A stretch of 64,000 bases of DNA. Origin: Rhodoferax sp. Lineage in GTDB: Bacteria; Pseudomonadota; Gammaproteobacteria; Burkholderiales; Burkholderiaceae_C. A program made the translations under genes and the position numbers. The stretch is from NCBI RefSeq assembly GCF_012927445.1, contig NZ_JABBPD010000004.1:372001-436000 (forward strand), given 5' to 3'. Positions 47,938 through 56,847 of the stretch are shown here, piece after piece. Within the stretch, counting starts at the first letter, position 1. Each line of letters begins with the position of its first letter. Below the pieces are notes generated by a model. It worked only from the letters and a program-made list of their open reading frames with translations. It was not told where the DNA came from and ran no database searches.

Positions 47938-49686
47938 TTAAAAGCTTTCCCACTCGTCTGCAGCAGTTTTCTTGGCAGCGGCAACGACAGCGGGAATTGC
48001 TGGCGGTAAGGCACTGGCTTTGGGCTTCAGGCGTGCCACATTACTCGCCCGGCTTGCGCCGCGTCGTTCAACTTCCGTATAAGGTTTATTAACGGGAACA
48101 GCTAAACGTGCGGCAGAGCGTGTCACCGACAAATTGCCTTGCGCGCCGTCAAAAGAGAGTTTAAACACACTCACGGTCTGCACCAGCTCCTGCGCCTGCG
48201 ATTTGAGGCTGGAGGCCGCCGCTGCCATCTCCTCCACCAATGCCGCATTCTGCTGCGTGGCCTGGTCCATCTGCGTGACGGCTTCCCCCACTTGGGATAC
48301 GCCTTGGGCTTGCTCGCTGCTGGCGGCGCTGATCTCGCCCATGATGTCGGTGACGCGCCGGATGCTGCTTACCACTTCGGCCATGGTGGTGCCAGCCCGA
48401 TCGACCAGCACCGTGCCCTGTTCGACACGCTCCACGCTGTCATTGATCAGGGTCTTGATTTCCTTGGCCGCATCGGCCGAGCGGCCGGCCAGACTGCGCA
48501 CCTCGGAGGCCACCACCGCAAAGCCGCGGCCCTGCTCGCCGGCACGCGCTGCTTCTACCGCCGCATTGAGCGCCAGGATATTGGTCTGAAAGGCGATGCC
48601 GTCGATCACGCTGATGATGTCACTGATCTTCCGCGAAGAGTCATTGATGCCTTTCATGGTGCCGACGACTTGCGCCACCACTTCACCGCCCTGGATGGCG
48701 ACGGTGGACGCACTCTGTGCCAGCTGGTTGGCCTGTTTGGCGTTGTCGGCGTTCTGACGCACGGTGGAGCTGAGTTGCTCCATCGAGGCAGCGGTTTCTT
48801 CCAGCGCGCTGGCCTGTTGTTCGGTGCGGGCACTGAGGTCGTGGTTGCCCTGCGCAATCTCGGCACTGGCGGTCGCCACACTTTCGGAGCCCTGGCGGAC
48901 GTTGGAGACAACGCTGGTCAGGTTGCCTTGCATAGTGGACAGCGCCTGAAGGAGTTGTCCAATTTCGTCTTTTCCGGCGGCACTCAAGGGGTGGCTCAGG
49001 TCACCCTCGCCAATGCGTTGCGCGGCAACACGTGCCGTATCGACGCCACGGGAAATGCTGCCCGAGAGCTGCCAACTCGTGAGGACCGCCACCACCAGGG
49101 CGACCACCAAAAGCAGTCCCCCGATCACATACAGCTGCTGGAACATGGCATTAACTTCTTGCTGCGCCGCTCGGACGCTGGCAGCTTCTCCATCCACCAG
49201 CACCTGCGTTGCACGAATGTAGTCTTCTGTGACGGGAACGAATTTGCTTTGCACCAGGGCACGGGCACCCGCGTCATCCCCGGCGGCCTTCAAGGTATTG
49301 ACCTGGTCACGGCCAGCAATCCATATCTTGCGTACCGCCCCGACATTTTCGGCGCGCTTTCTGGACTCGCTGTCTTGCACCTTGTCTAGAAAAGTCTTTT
49401 GGATTTCATTTGTCCCGCGTGATGTCGCTGCCATTGACTCCTTGAAGAAGTCGAGCATGGTTCCGCCCTCTGAATAACCGACGGCCAGAGATCGCGCGGA
49501 GTTTTGCCGCACATCACCCTGCCAGCTACCGGCCAGTTGCAGTAAATCGGCAGAACGTGCCATCCGCGTCGTGGCCTCGGATACCATTTCCACTCGCCAC
49601 GCCGTCACGCCCGTCAACAGAAGAAACACCGCGATGATCACGGCAAAACCAAGATTGAGTCGGGTGGAGATTTTCAGATTGTTCAT
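47938..49686 (-). CDS. Methyl-accepting chemotaxis protein with helical sensor and C-terminal pentapeptide
   Basis: A 582-aa chemoreceptor. TM1 is at about 10-30 and a helical periplasmic domain at about 31-185 has a sequence unlike that of the other two receptors ([20 protein letters not shown]). TM2 is followed by HAMP ([20 protein letters not shown]) and a cytoplasmic domain that is nearly identical at DNA level to that of the 44213 receptor. The end DEWESF is a second CheR/CheB tether. It starts 12 bp after cheW, so the two are co-transcribed. Confidence 0.93.
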   Translation of the reverse strand: MNNLKISTRLNLGFAVIIAVFLLLTGVTAWRVEMVSEATTRMARSADLLQLAGSWQGDVRQNSARSLAVGYSEGGTMLDFFKESMAATSRGTNEIQKTFLDKVQDSESRKRAENVGAVRKIWIAGRDQVNTLKAAGDDAGARALVQSKFVPVTEDYIRATQVLVDGEAASVRAAQQEVNAMFQQLYVIGGLLLVVALVVAVLTSWQLSGSISRGVDTARVAAQRIGEGDLSHPLSAAGKDEIGQLLQALSTMQGNLTSVVSNVRQGSESVATASAEIAQGNHDLSARTEQQASALEETAASMEQLSSTVRQNADNAKQANQLAQSASTVAIQGGEVVAQVVGTMKGINDSSRKISDIISVIDGIAFQTNILALNAAVEAARAGEQGRGFAVVASEVRSLAGRSADAAKEIKTLINDSVERVEQGTVLVDRAGTTMAEVVSSIRRVTDIMGEISAASSEQAQGVSQVGEAVTQMDQATQQNAALVEEMAAAASSLKSQAQELVQTVSVFKLSFDGAQGNLSVTRSAARLAVPVNKPYTEVERRGASRASNVARLKPKASALPPAIPAVVAAAKKTAADEWESF

Positions 49687-49698
49687 TTGTTTTTTTAA

Positions 49699-50226
49699 TC
49701 AGTGCGCGGTTTCTGCGATCAAACCCATTTCGGTACTGGTCATGAGTTTTTCGATGTCCAGCAAAATTAGCATGCGGTCTTCAACGGCTCCGATCGCCAG
49801 CAGGTGATCGCTGTCAACGGCGGATGAAAAATCAGGGACAGGCCGCAGTTGATCAGGCGTGAGCGTGATGACATCCGATACGCCATCCACCACCATGCCA
49901 ACGACCTGTTTGCCAATATTGAGAACGATCACCACGGTGAAGGTGTCGTAGTTCACCTGTTCGAGGTTGAACTTGATCCGCATGTCAATGATGGGCACGA
50001 TGACACCGCGCAGATTGATCACACCCTTGATGAACGCCGGGGAATTGGCAAAACGGGTGGGCTCTTCATAGGAACGAATTTCCTGCACGCGCAGGATGTC
50101 GATGCCGTACTCTTCTGCGCCCAGTTTGAAAGCCAAAAACTCAGTGATGGAGGCAATGGCTGCCTCCTTGGAAGAGATGGCCTGTGCTGGGGTGACCCCG
50201 CCGTGGGGTGCAATTGACTGGTTCAT
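49699..50226 (-). CDS. cheW: Chemotaxis adaptor CheW
   Basis: Links receptors to the CheA kinase. 175 aa, longer than E. coli CheW by an N-terminal stretch. The CheW fold is marked by [39 protein letters not shown] and [14 protein letters not shown]. It is the first gene of a unit cheW-mcp-mcp. No CheA, CheY, CheR or CheB is in the window, so it must serve a pathway encoded elsewhere. Confidence 0.96.
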   Translation of the reverse strand: MNQSIAPHGGVTPAQAISSKEAAIASITEFLAFKLGAEEYGIDILRVQEIRSYEEPTRFANSPAFIKGVINLRGVIVPIIDMRIKFNLEQVNYDTFTVVIVLNIGKQVVGMVVDGVSDVITLTPDQLRPVPDFSSAVDSDHLLAIGAVEDRMLILLDIEKLMTSTEMGLIAETAH

Positions 50227-50297
50227 GATCGCTGCTCTGTCTGATGTTTTGAGATATTCTTCGCAACTTAAAGATATCAGATCGAAAGAATCGCGTC

Positions 50298-50311
50298 AAT
50301 CGATTTAATCG
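50298..50311. promoter_or_regulatory. TTTAATCG/AATCGAT motif upstream of cheW
   Basis: aatcgat (50298-50304) overlaps tttaatcg (50304-50311), in an AT-rich 143-bp gap ahead of cheW. Related words (aatcgaaattgtcgat) continue to 50340. The same TTTAATCG word lies upstream of the response-regulator operon at 54837 and 54855. Confidence 0.5.
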
Positions 50312-50369
50312 TATTTATTTATACAATCGAAATTGTCGATATAAATGCCGTTCAAGATGAAGTCAACTG

Positions 50370-53123
50370 CTATTTCGACGCCAGTTCTTCTGCAATGGCA
50401 TTGAGCAATTCGTGGGGCAACACTGGTTTGCTGAAGTAGCGGCGAATTCCGTGACGAAGCACGTCGGACCGATCAATGCCATCGCTGTAGCCAGTGCATA
50501 GAACGATGGGCAGGTTGGGCCGCACGCTGTGCAGGCGAAGCGCCAGCGCAACACCACTCAAACCCGGCATGGTTTGATCCGTAATAAGCAAATCAATATC
50601 GTTCACCCCCGCTTCGAAGGCAGCCAACACCTCGGCCGGATCGTTGAACAGTCTCACGCTGTAGCCCCAGTTTTCGAGTAGTTCACCAAAAAATCGGGCA
50701 ACGGCTGGCTCATCGTCAACCACCCAAATATGTTGACCCATGCCAAATTTGGCCTTTGGATCGCTTTGCGGCACACCAGGAGAGACATCAGCAGGCAAGG
50801 CAATCGGAAACAGCAACTGAAACCGGCTCCCTCGGCCGAGCTGGGATTCGACCACGATATGCCCCCCGGAGCGTCTCAAAATACCTTGCACCATGGACAA
50901 TCCCAGCCCCGTTCCCTTGCCAATATCTTTTGTTGTGAAGAAAGGATCGAACAGCCGTGGCAGGTGTTCCGGGGCGATGCCGCTACCGTTGTCAGAAACT
51001 TCAAGCGCCAGATAGGCGCCAGCCAAGCGCTGCTGGCAGGACGCACAAATCTGGCCTTTGATCTCGACCCGATGCAAACGAATCTCGATCATGCCGAGCC
51101 CTTCAACGGCATCACGCGCGTTGATGATGAGATTGACCAGCATCTGATTCAGCTCACCCGCGTCCATGCGAATGTGCAGCTCATCGTCAATGCGACTCTT
51201 GAGTTGAATGCTTGAGGGTATGGACGGCCGCATCATGGCCAAAACTTCTGCGATCACGACCGACGGAGAAATCACGTCAGCACTTGCATTGGGTTGCGTG
51301 CGCGTAAAAGTCAGCATTTTGGCGACCAGATCGCGGGCGCGTTCACTGGCCCCAATCACCTCACGCAAGTAGGTTGCCAACTTGCTTTGTTTGTCTGGCA
51401 CAAACCGGTCCAGCGCCAGATTCGAATAACCCAGAATGGCCGCCAGGATGTTGTTGAAGTCATGCGCGATACCGCCGGTCAGCTGCCCCAGCGCCTGCAT
51501 CTTCTGGGACTGCTGCAATTGCCGTTCAAGATCTTGTTTGACTGCTGCCGCTTGAACACGTTCAGACCGGTCACGTGCAAAAACAAACAAATGCATTGAC
51601 TCAGGATCGTAGGTCGCTGAAATATCAACCGTGAATTCGTGTCCCTGTTTATGACGATGGCGGGTTTCAAATTGATCGCAGCCCAACTGGATTATTTTTT
51701 GTCTGTGCGCCTGAACTTCATCCAGCCGTTCGACGGCTTCCAGTTGACTCATGTTCATGGTCAGCAGTTCTTCAACCGTGTAGCCGGACATCCTTGCATA
51801 GGCATGATTGACTTCCAGCAAGCGGCCCTGGGTGTCGGTGATCCAGAAACCATCGAGGGCCGTATCCAGTACACGTTTGTGGCGTAGCTGAGCCTTGACT
51901 CTCTCTGTCACGTTCTCGCCCACGGAGACATAGCCTTCAATCACCCCGTCCTCATTGCGCAGCGGCGTCACGGTCCGATCCATGACGATGCTGTTATCTT
52001 GCGCATTCTTCAGATAAATAAGTCCCCGCCAGATATTTCCGGCTTGGACCGTGGCACGAATGCTCTCTGCCACCTTCGGATCGGGCGTGAAAGGCGCCGA
52101 GAACAGGAGGAGTTTGTTCTCGAAGTCCGAAGAATGGATCGTGCATATTTCGCTTGAAGCCCGATTTCTCCAGCGCACCCGACCTTCAAGGTCGGACACA
52201 ACAACCGGCGTAGCCGTTGACTCCAGCGCCAAGGACTGGATGCGCAATGCCTCATTGACTTTCAGGAGCGATTGCGTCTTGGCGGCGAGCCGCTGATAGG
52301 GCCGACGCACACTGACCACAAACATGGCCTGATAGAGAAGGCCATAGCTCACGAACTTGTACAAATGGCCAAGAAAGTTCAATGAATCATTACTGATTCC
52401 ATATTGCGTGAAGAAAAATTCGCTTAATGCCGCGACCGATGCAGCACCGAATATCCATGGCAGTGCTTCATCCTCTGACTGGCGCGCCACCCGGTGATAG
52501 CGCCAGGCGCTCAGAACCAGCAGACCCGTAATGAACCACTCAAGTCCCACTTTAAAGGGGGTCAAGCCCATGTTTTTAATGAAGAAAACCGGCAGATCCG
52601 CTTCATGAAAAATCACGCGCCACAACACCACCAGATTGACCAGGGTGTAGGCGGCAAGAATGCCAGAACGTGCCCACGCGGATGGCGGCCGAAGCTGAGG
52701 ATAAAAGCTGACAGCCAATAGGCTGACCGCAACAAGCAGACGCGCGGCCAGCCAGAGGGCGATACTTTTTTCAGAAGAGGCGGGCGTCATCAGGTCTGGC
52801 ATGCCCACGAAGGACAAGGCATGTGCGAAATCAAGCCAGCCGGCCGCAAAAAGAGCCACGGCGATCAGTAGCAAAGAGGAAGAGGCCTCCTTCGAGGGTG
52901 TATGCCACACCGTCGCAAAAACAAGGAAAGCCGTCAGTATTGAAGCGAATTCCAGCAAGGTATGCAGTGGCAGGTAATGCTTGCGCGGGATGTGCAAGTC
53001 CTGCAACGGCAGCAGCATGGCCAGCAGCGCCAAGGCAGCAAAGACAACAACCAGCAGGACCTGTTGCCGCAACAAAGGCCGATCACCCGCGATGGCTTGC
53101 AGGGCGCGTTTCAACTGGTTCAT
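50370..53123 (-). CDS. Hybrid sensor histidine kinase with MASE3-like membrane sensor, PAS domains and receiver
   Basis: A 917-aa inner-membrane kinase. Residues 1-270 hold about eight hydrophobic helices with HTLLEFASILTAFLVFATVW and WLDFAHALSFVGMPDLMTP, the MASE3 pattern. Two PAS segments follow (VVVSDLEGRVRWRNRASSE; FWITDTQGRLLEVNHAYARM), then HisKA with the phospho-histidine in GGIAHDFNNILAAILGYSN, HATPase (NLIINARDAVEG; DNGSGI; GKGTGLGLSMV) and a C-terminal receiver (VVDDEPA..., LLITDQTMPG, SKPV). The start overlaps the HD-GYP stop by ATGA, so the two are probably made together. The signal is unknown. Confidence 0.92.
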   Translation of the reverse strand: MNQLKRALQAIAGDRPLLRQQVLLVVVFAALALLAMLLPLQDLHIPRKHYLPLHTLLEFASILTAFLVFATVWHTPSKEASSSLLLIAVALFAAGWLDFAHALSFVGMPDLMTPASSEKSIALWLAARLLVAVSLLAVSFYPQLRPPSAWARSGILAAYTLVNLVVLWRVIFHEADLPVFFIKNMGLTPFKVGLEWFITGLLVLSAWRYHRVARQSEDEALPWIFGAASVAALSEFFFTQYGISNDSLNFLGHLYKFVSYGLLYQAMFVVSVRRPYQRLAAKTQSLLKVNEALRIQSLALESTATPVVVSDLEGRVRWRNRASSEICTIHSSDFENKLLLFSAPFTPDPKVAESIRATVQAGNIWRGLIYLKNAQDNSIVMDRTVTPLRNEDGVIEGYVSVGENVTERVKAQLRHKRVLDTALDGFWITDTQGRLLEVNHAYARMSGYTVEELLTMNMSQLEAVERLDEVQAHRQKIIQLGCDQFETRHRHKQGHEFTVDISATYDPESMHLFVFARDRSERVQAAAVKQDLERQLQQSQKMQALGQLTGGIAHDFNNILAAILGYSNLALDRFVPDKQSKLATYLREVIGASERARDLVAKMLTFTRTQPNASADVISPSVVIAEVLAMMRPSIPSSIQLKSRIDDELHIRMDAGELNQMLVNLIINARDAVEGLGMIEIRLHRVEIKGQICASCQQRLAGAYLALEVSDNGSGIAPEHLPRLFDPFFTTKDIGKGTGLGLSMVQGILRRSGGHIVVESQLGRGSRFQLLFPIALPADVSPGVPQSDPKAKFGMGQHIWVVDDEPAVARFFGELLENWGYSVRLFNDPAEVLAAFEAGVNDIDLLITDQTMPGLSGVALALRLHSVRPNLPIVLCTGYSDGIDRSDVLRHGIRRYFSKPVLPHELLNAIAEELASK

Positions 53124-54211
53124 GGGTGTGGCCTGTGGTCCCAGTCCAGCGCGCCCGTGCTTCGGATCTCGCTAAAAAGGCTCAGCCCAAGATCGTCGTG
53201 CGAAGAAACGGGGACATTGATAGCTTCAGGATGGGTTTTAACAATCTCAAGGAAGATGGCAGTCAAGGCTGGATCGCGCCAGCCACGTGCCGCTTCAGCC
53301 TCCAGCACCTCAATCACCTGCAGGCGCTCCATCGCCGGCTTGTAAGGACGCGCATGGGCCAAGGCATCGTAAATGTCCACCATCTGGAAGACCCGGGCCA
53401 GCAGAGGAATTTCTTCACCTCGCAAGCCATCGGGGTAGCCGCTGCCGTCCCATCTTTCGTGATGATGCCGAATGATCGGCACCGTCAACCGCATGCTCTT
53501 CAGTCCCTCGACGAGCCGTGCGCCAATATCCACATGCTGACGCATGATGACCCACTCTGCATCCGTCAACTTGCCCGGTTTAAGCAAAATGCTGTCAGGA
53601 ATGCCCAGCTTGCCGATATCGTGAAGCACACCACCGCGTCGCAGCGCCATCAACTCATCGGCGCCCAGCCCCAATGCCTTGCCCAATACCACGCCATTGT
53701 GTGAAAGGCGGGAACAGTGGTCGCCTGTGTTGCCGTCTTTGGCCTCCACCATTCGGGCAAGCGCGAACAGCATGGATTCGGCACTGTCGAATTGATCTGT
53801 CAGTCGCTTGTGACTCACTGCGGCATCCAGCCGGGCCAGCAGTTCGCCAGGGTCGTATGGCTTGCGAACAAAGTCGCTGGCCCCAGCAGCCAGACTGAGG
53901 GTGAGATGGTCAATATCGCTGTTCCCGGTCACCATCAGGATGGGCAACATGCCCAAACCCAATTCCCCCCGAATACGCCGACAGACTTCATCGCCATCCA
54001 TGCCTGGCATTTGCTTGTCGAGCAGCACGGCATCAAAGCTGCGTGAACGCAATGCGTCCAGCGCCTCCCTGCCGGAGCTGGTCTCGAAAACAGCATATTT
54101 GGAGGAGTCAAGAATCTCACGCTCCAAGGCACGATGGACGGGATCATCGTCCACGATCAGGACGTGGTAAGGGTAGCCGTTGAGGCTTGACTGGATATCT
54201 TGCTGACGCAT
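53120..54211 (-). CDS. Response regulator with HD-GYP (c-di-GMP phosphodiesterase) output
   Basis: A cytoplasmic two-domain protein, 363 aa. The receiver (about 15-130) has VLIVDDDPVHRALE, the phospho-acceptor in AVLLDKQMPGMDG, and VRKPYDPGE. The HD-GYP domain (about 150-340) has the catalytic HDIGKLGIPD and HHERWDGSGYPDGLRGEE, which supports c-di-GMP hydrolysis to GMP/pGpG. ATG 54211 follows GGGAGC; a TTG overlapping the preceding gene was rejected. It is the middle gene of a three-gene unit with the DNA-binding regulator and the hybrid kinase, so a phosphorelay to c-di-GMP is likely. Confidence 0.94.
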   Translation of the reverse strand: MRQQDIQSSLNGYPYHVLIVDDDPVHRALEREILDSSKYAVFETSSGREALDALRSRSFDAVLLDKQMPGMDGDEVCRRIRGELGLGMLPILMVTGNSDIDHLTLSLAAGASDFVRKPYDPGELLARLDAAVSHKRLTDQFDSAESMLFALARMVEAKDGNTGDHCSRLSHNGVVLGKALGLGADELMALRRGGVLHDIGKLGIPDSILLKPGKLTDAEWVIMRQHVDIGARLVEGLKSMRLTVPIIRHHHERWDGSGYPDGLRGEEIPLLARVFQMVDIYDALAHARPYKPAMERLQVIEVLEAEAARGWRDPALTAIFLEIVKTHPEAINVPVSSHDDLGLSLFSEIRSTGALDWDHRPHP

Positions 54212-54239
54212 GATGTTTGCTCCCACGCTTGCCAAGTTT

Positions 54240-54806
54240 TTAGTCTTCAAGCCCCATCAATTTGAGCAAACGGGTGGTATCAATCGGCTTGGAAAGACAG
54301 CATTCAGCACCCGCCGCCAGCAACTCCGCCTCATTTTCCGGACTGAGATAGCCGCTCATGGCGAGCACACGCACGTTGGCCTGCCCGGGAATCTGCTTGA
54401 TTTGGCGACAAACTTCAGTCCCCCTGATGCCCGGCATCATGAGGTCCAGCAGGACAATGTCAGGAGAAAAAGTATGAACCTTGCGCCCGGCCTCGAAGCC
54501 GTCATAGGCGGTCTCCACTACCGTTTGCGATGCGCCACCTTCCAGCAACTCCCGAAGAAAACCGACCACCGCTTTGTCGTCATCCACGATAAGAACCCGC
54601 AGCGGCCCTTTGTTGCCAACCGGATTCCATTGGCGCGCAAAGCGCTCGACTTCTTCATGACGAAACCTGCGATGGCCTCCGGGCGTTACTTCCGCCTGCA
54701 ACAACCCTTTTTGAGCCCAGCCGCGCACAGTGACCGGAGAGACCATCATCCATTGCGCCACTTCATTGGGCGTGAGATACAGCTTGCTTTTGAATTCTTC
54801 GGTCAT
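54240..54806 (-). CDS. Response regulator with N-terminal excisionase/MerR-like DNA-binding domain
   Basis: A 188-aa protein with an unusual order. Residues 8-58 form a winged helix of the excisionase/MerR type (YLTPNEVAQWMMVSPVTVRG; GGHRRFRHEEVERFA), and residues 68-185 form a receiver (VLIVDDDKAVV; DIVLLDLMMPGIRG; LSKPID). Typical response regulators carry the receiver first. It heads the unit with the HD-GYP protein and hybrid kinase. Two TTTAATCGAT repeats lie 31-58 bp upstream of its start, so autoregulation is plausible. Confidence 0.9.
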   Translation of the reverse strand: MTEEFKSKLYLTPNEVAQWMMVSPVTVRGWAQKGLLQAEVTPGGHRRFRHEEVERFARQWNPVGNKGPLRVLIVDDDKAVVGFLRELLEGGASQTVVETAYDGFEAGRKVHTFSPDIVLLDLMMPGIRGTEVCRQIKQIPGQANVRVLAMSGYLSPENEAELLAAGAECCLSKPIDTTRLLKLMGLED

Positions 54807-54836
54807 GACTTAAGCCCAATTTAATTGAATATTCGT

Positions 54837-54864
54837 TTTAATCGATTATGAGACTTTAATCGAT
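54837..54864. promoter_or_regulatory. Tandem TTTAATCGAT repeats upstream of the response-regulator operon
   Basis: TTTAATCGAT occurs at 54837-54846 and again at 54855-54864, 18 bp apart, in the same orientation. An 18-bp period (about 1.7 turns) suits side-by-side binding of a winged-helix protein. The word also occurs upstream of cheW. Confidence 0.6.
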
Positions 54865-54909
54865 ATTTGTGACGAATCAATTACGGCGGCACGGCCCGGC
54901 ATCCGCATT

Positions 54910-55122
54910 TCAGCCGCCGCGCAGCGGTTTAAGCAAGTCCGACAGCCCGTTGTGGTCGATCTCGTTCATCAGGACCAGCAGCTGCCCGATTTCCCCTTTC
55001 GGCACGCCCTCACGCGCAAACCAGCGCAGGTAGTCGCCTGGCAAATCGGCAATGAGGCGGCCTTTGTATTTGCCGAACGGCATGGTGCGCGTCACCAGCA
55101 GGACCAGGTCTTCCGGCTTCAT
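54910..55122 (-). CDS. DUF3820 family small protein
   Basis: A 70-aa protein with TRTMPFGKYKGRLIADLPGD and YLRWFAREG, the DUF3820 signature (sometimes called a putative quorum-sensing-regulated virulence factor). Function is unproven. ATG 55122 is 2 bp past the SUI1 stop, so the two are translationally coupled. A long upstream extension in the same frame overlaps the SUI1 gene and was rejected. Confidence 0.9.
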   Translation of the reverse strand: MKPEDLVLLVTRTMPFGKYKGRLIADLPGDYLRWFAREGVPKGEIGQLLVLMNEIDHNGLSDLLKPLRGG

Positions 55123-55124
55123 GC

Positions 55125-55487
55125 TCAGCCCCCCGCTCGTTTGACCACAAATCCCTGTGCTTTGAGCGCCTCGATCACGCGGTCGCAATGGTCGCCCTGC
55201 ACTTCGATCACGCCGTCCTTGACGGTGCCACCGGAGCCGCAGGCGGTTTTGAGTTGCTTGCCCAAGGTCATCAGCGCCAGTGGATCGAGCGCCAGCCCCT
55301 TGACCAGCGTGACGCCCTTGCCAGCGCGGCCCTTGGTTTCGCGCGACACCCGCACCACGCCATCGGTGACCGGTTTGGCCTTGGCGGAGCTGCACACGCA
55401 ACTGGCGGTGGGCTGGCGGCACACCGGGCACATGCGGCCACTGTCGGTGGAATAGACCAAGCCACCGCTTGCAGATCTGGATTTCAT
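55125..55487 (-). CDS. SUI1/eIF1-like translation factor (YciH-like)
   Basis: A 120-aa protein. The C-terminal SUI1 domain has VRVSRETKGRAGKGVTLVKG, KQLKTACGSGGTVKDGVIEV and QGDHCDRVIEALKAQGF, as in eIF1 and bacterial YciH, which affects start-site fidelity in vitro. The N-terminus adds a small zinc-finger-like part, CPVCRQPTASCVC. It is coupled to DUF3820. Confidence 0.93.
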   Translation of the reverse strand: MKSRSASGGLVYSTDSGRMCPVCRQPTASCVCSSAKAKPVTDGVVRVSRETKGRAGKGVTLVKGLALDPLALMTLGKQLKTACGSGGTVKDGVIEVQGDHCDRVIEALKAQGFVVKRAGG

Positions 55488-55621
55488 GATTAAGTCGGTT
55501 GAGAAAAGTTAAAACGGATTGTCGGAGAAATCAAGAGCCCCCTTGATCCGCCTGCATGGCGTATTTTCAGGCCATCTTCGACGGGTATCATCCGATTCAT
55601 TCTCACCAAATGGAGCGGCTC

Positions 55622-56662
55622 ATGGGACTGATGGACTTCGTCAAAAAACAATTCATTGACATTATTCAGTGGACTGAAGACGTGGACGGCACGCTCGCAT
55701 GGCGTTTTCCGATGGCGGACATGGAGATCCAGAACGGCGCCCAGCTGGTGGTGCGTGCGTCGCAAATGGCGCTGTTTGTGAACGAAGGCAAGGTGGCCGA
55801 TGTGTTTGGCCCCGGCACCCACCCACTCACCACGCAGACGCTGCCGGTACTGACCTACCTGAAGAACTGGGACAAGCTGTTTGAGTCGCCGTTCAAGAGC
55901 GATGTTTATTTTTTCAGCACGCGCCAACAGGTCGACCAAAAGTGGGGCACGCCCCAGCCCATCACCATCCGCGACAAAGACTTTGGCGCGGTGCGCCTGC
56001 GCGCCTTTGGCAACTACAGTTTTCGCGTGGCCGACCCCCAGCTGTTTCACACCGAAATCTCGGGCACGCGCGATAACTATGGCGTCGGCGATCTGGACGG
56101 CCAGTTGCGCGGGCTGGTGCTGCAAAACATCAGCAACGCCATTGCCAGCAGCGGCATTCCATTCCTGGATCTGGCCTCCAACCAGTTGATGTTTGCGCAG
56201 GCGCTCTCCGCCCAGTTGTCGCCGGAGTTCGCCAAGATCGGACTCAAGCTCGATGGCATGACGGTGCAAAACCTTTCGCTGCCGGAAGAGCTGCAAAAGA
56301 TTCTCGATCAAAAAATTGGCATGGGCATGGTCGGCAACGACATGGCCAAGTTCATGCAGTACCAGACGGCGCAGGCGATCCCCAAATTTGCCGAGGGCGC
56401 GGGTTCTGGCGGCGGCATTGCGGGCGATGCCATGGGGCTGGGCGCCGGGGTGGCCTTGGGCCAGGTGCTGGCACAGAACCTGACGGCCGGGTTGCAGGGC
56501 GGCGCGGCGGCCTCAAGCACGGGCGCGACTGCGGCGCTGGGCGTGAAGGCGGAGGACGTGATGGCGACGCTGGAAAAACTCGGGGAGCTCAAAACCAAGG
56601 GCATCTTGACGCAGGAAGAGTTTGACGCAAAGAAGGCGGAATTGTTGAAAAAGTTGATTTAG
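55622..56662 (+). CDS. SPFH/band-7 domain protein with C-terminal SHOCT (YdjI-like)
   Basis: A 346-aa soluble-faced SPFH protein. The N-terminal part begins MGLMDFVKKQFIDIIQWTED, typical of the virion-core/YdjI-like SPFH group, with FNEGKVADVFGPGTH-type sequence (VNEGKVADVFGPGTHPLTTQ). A glycine/alanine-rich helical stretch is followed by a C-terminal SHOCT motif (LKTKGILTQEEFDAKKAELL). The GGAG site at 55612 supports ATG 55622. It opens a five-gene plus-strand cluster; related SPFH proteins accompany DUF4178/DUF350/PspA-type stress genes in other bacteria. It probably forms a membrane-bound oligomer. Confidence 0.9.
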   Translation: MGLMDFVKKQFIDIIQWTEDVDGTLAWRFPMADMEIQNGAQLVVRASQMALFVNEGKVADVFGPGTHPLTTQTLPVLTYLKNWDKLFESPFKSDVYFFSTRQQVDQKWGTPQPITIRDKDFGAVRLRAFGNYSFRVADPQLFHTEISGTRDNYGVGDLDGQLRGLVLQNISNAIASSGIPFLDLASNQLMFAQALSAQLSPEFAKIGLKLDGMTVQNLSLPEELQKILDQKIGMGMVGNDMAKFMQYQTAQAIPKFAEGAGSGGGIAGDAMGLGAGVALGQVLAQNLTAGLQGGAAASSTGATAALGVKAEDVMATLEKLGELKTKGILTQEEFDAKKAELLKKLI

Positions 56663-56730
56663 ATTTCTTCCTTGCTAATTTTGGTTGACGTGTTTTCTGG
56701 CGTGCTCCTGCCCCTACTCACTCCCCCCCG

Positions 56731-56762
56731 CCCCTCTCCCGCCCCGCCGGGCGGAAGAGGGG
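56731..56762 (+). other. Strong C/G hairpin between SPFH and DUF4178 genes
   Basis: cccctctcccgccc (56731-56744) pairs with gggcggaagagggg (56749-56762) with one mismatch and a cgcc loop. It may attenuate transcription or set the 3' end of the SPFH mRNA. No T tract follows. Confidence 0.5.
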
Positions 56763-56847
56763 TGCCTCATTTGGCCGCATGTGGAAGGAATGAAGTACAG
56801 GCGCAACGGCGCGTTGGTCTCGTTCAGCCTGCCCTGGTATCGACGCT

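Noticed and set aside
43645-54864. Complete chemotaxis operon
   Set aside because: CheA, CheY, CheR and CheB are absent; only receptors, CheW and a separate two-component/c-di-GMP unit are present.
55123-55431. Long N-terminal extension of the DUF3820 gene
   Set aside because: It overlaps the SUI1 gene in another frame, and the added residues are Arg/Gln/Gly-rich shadow sequence.
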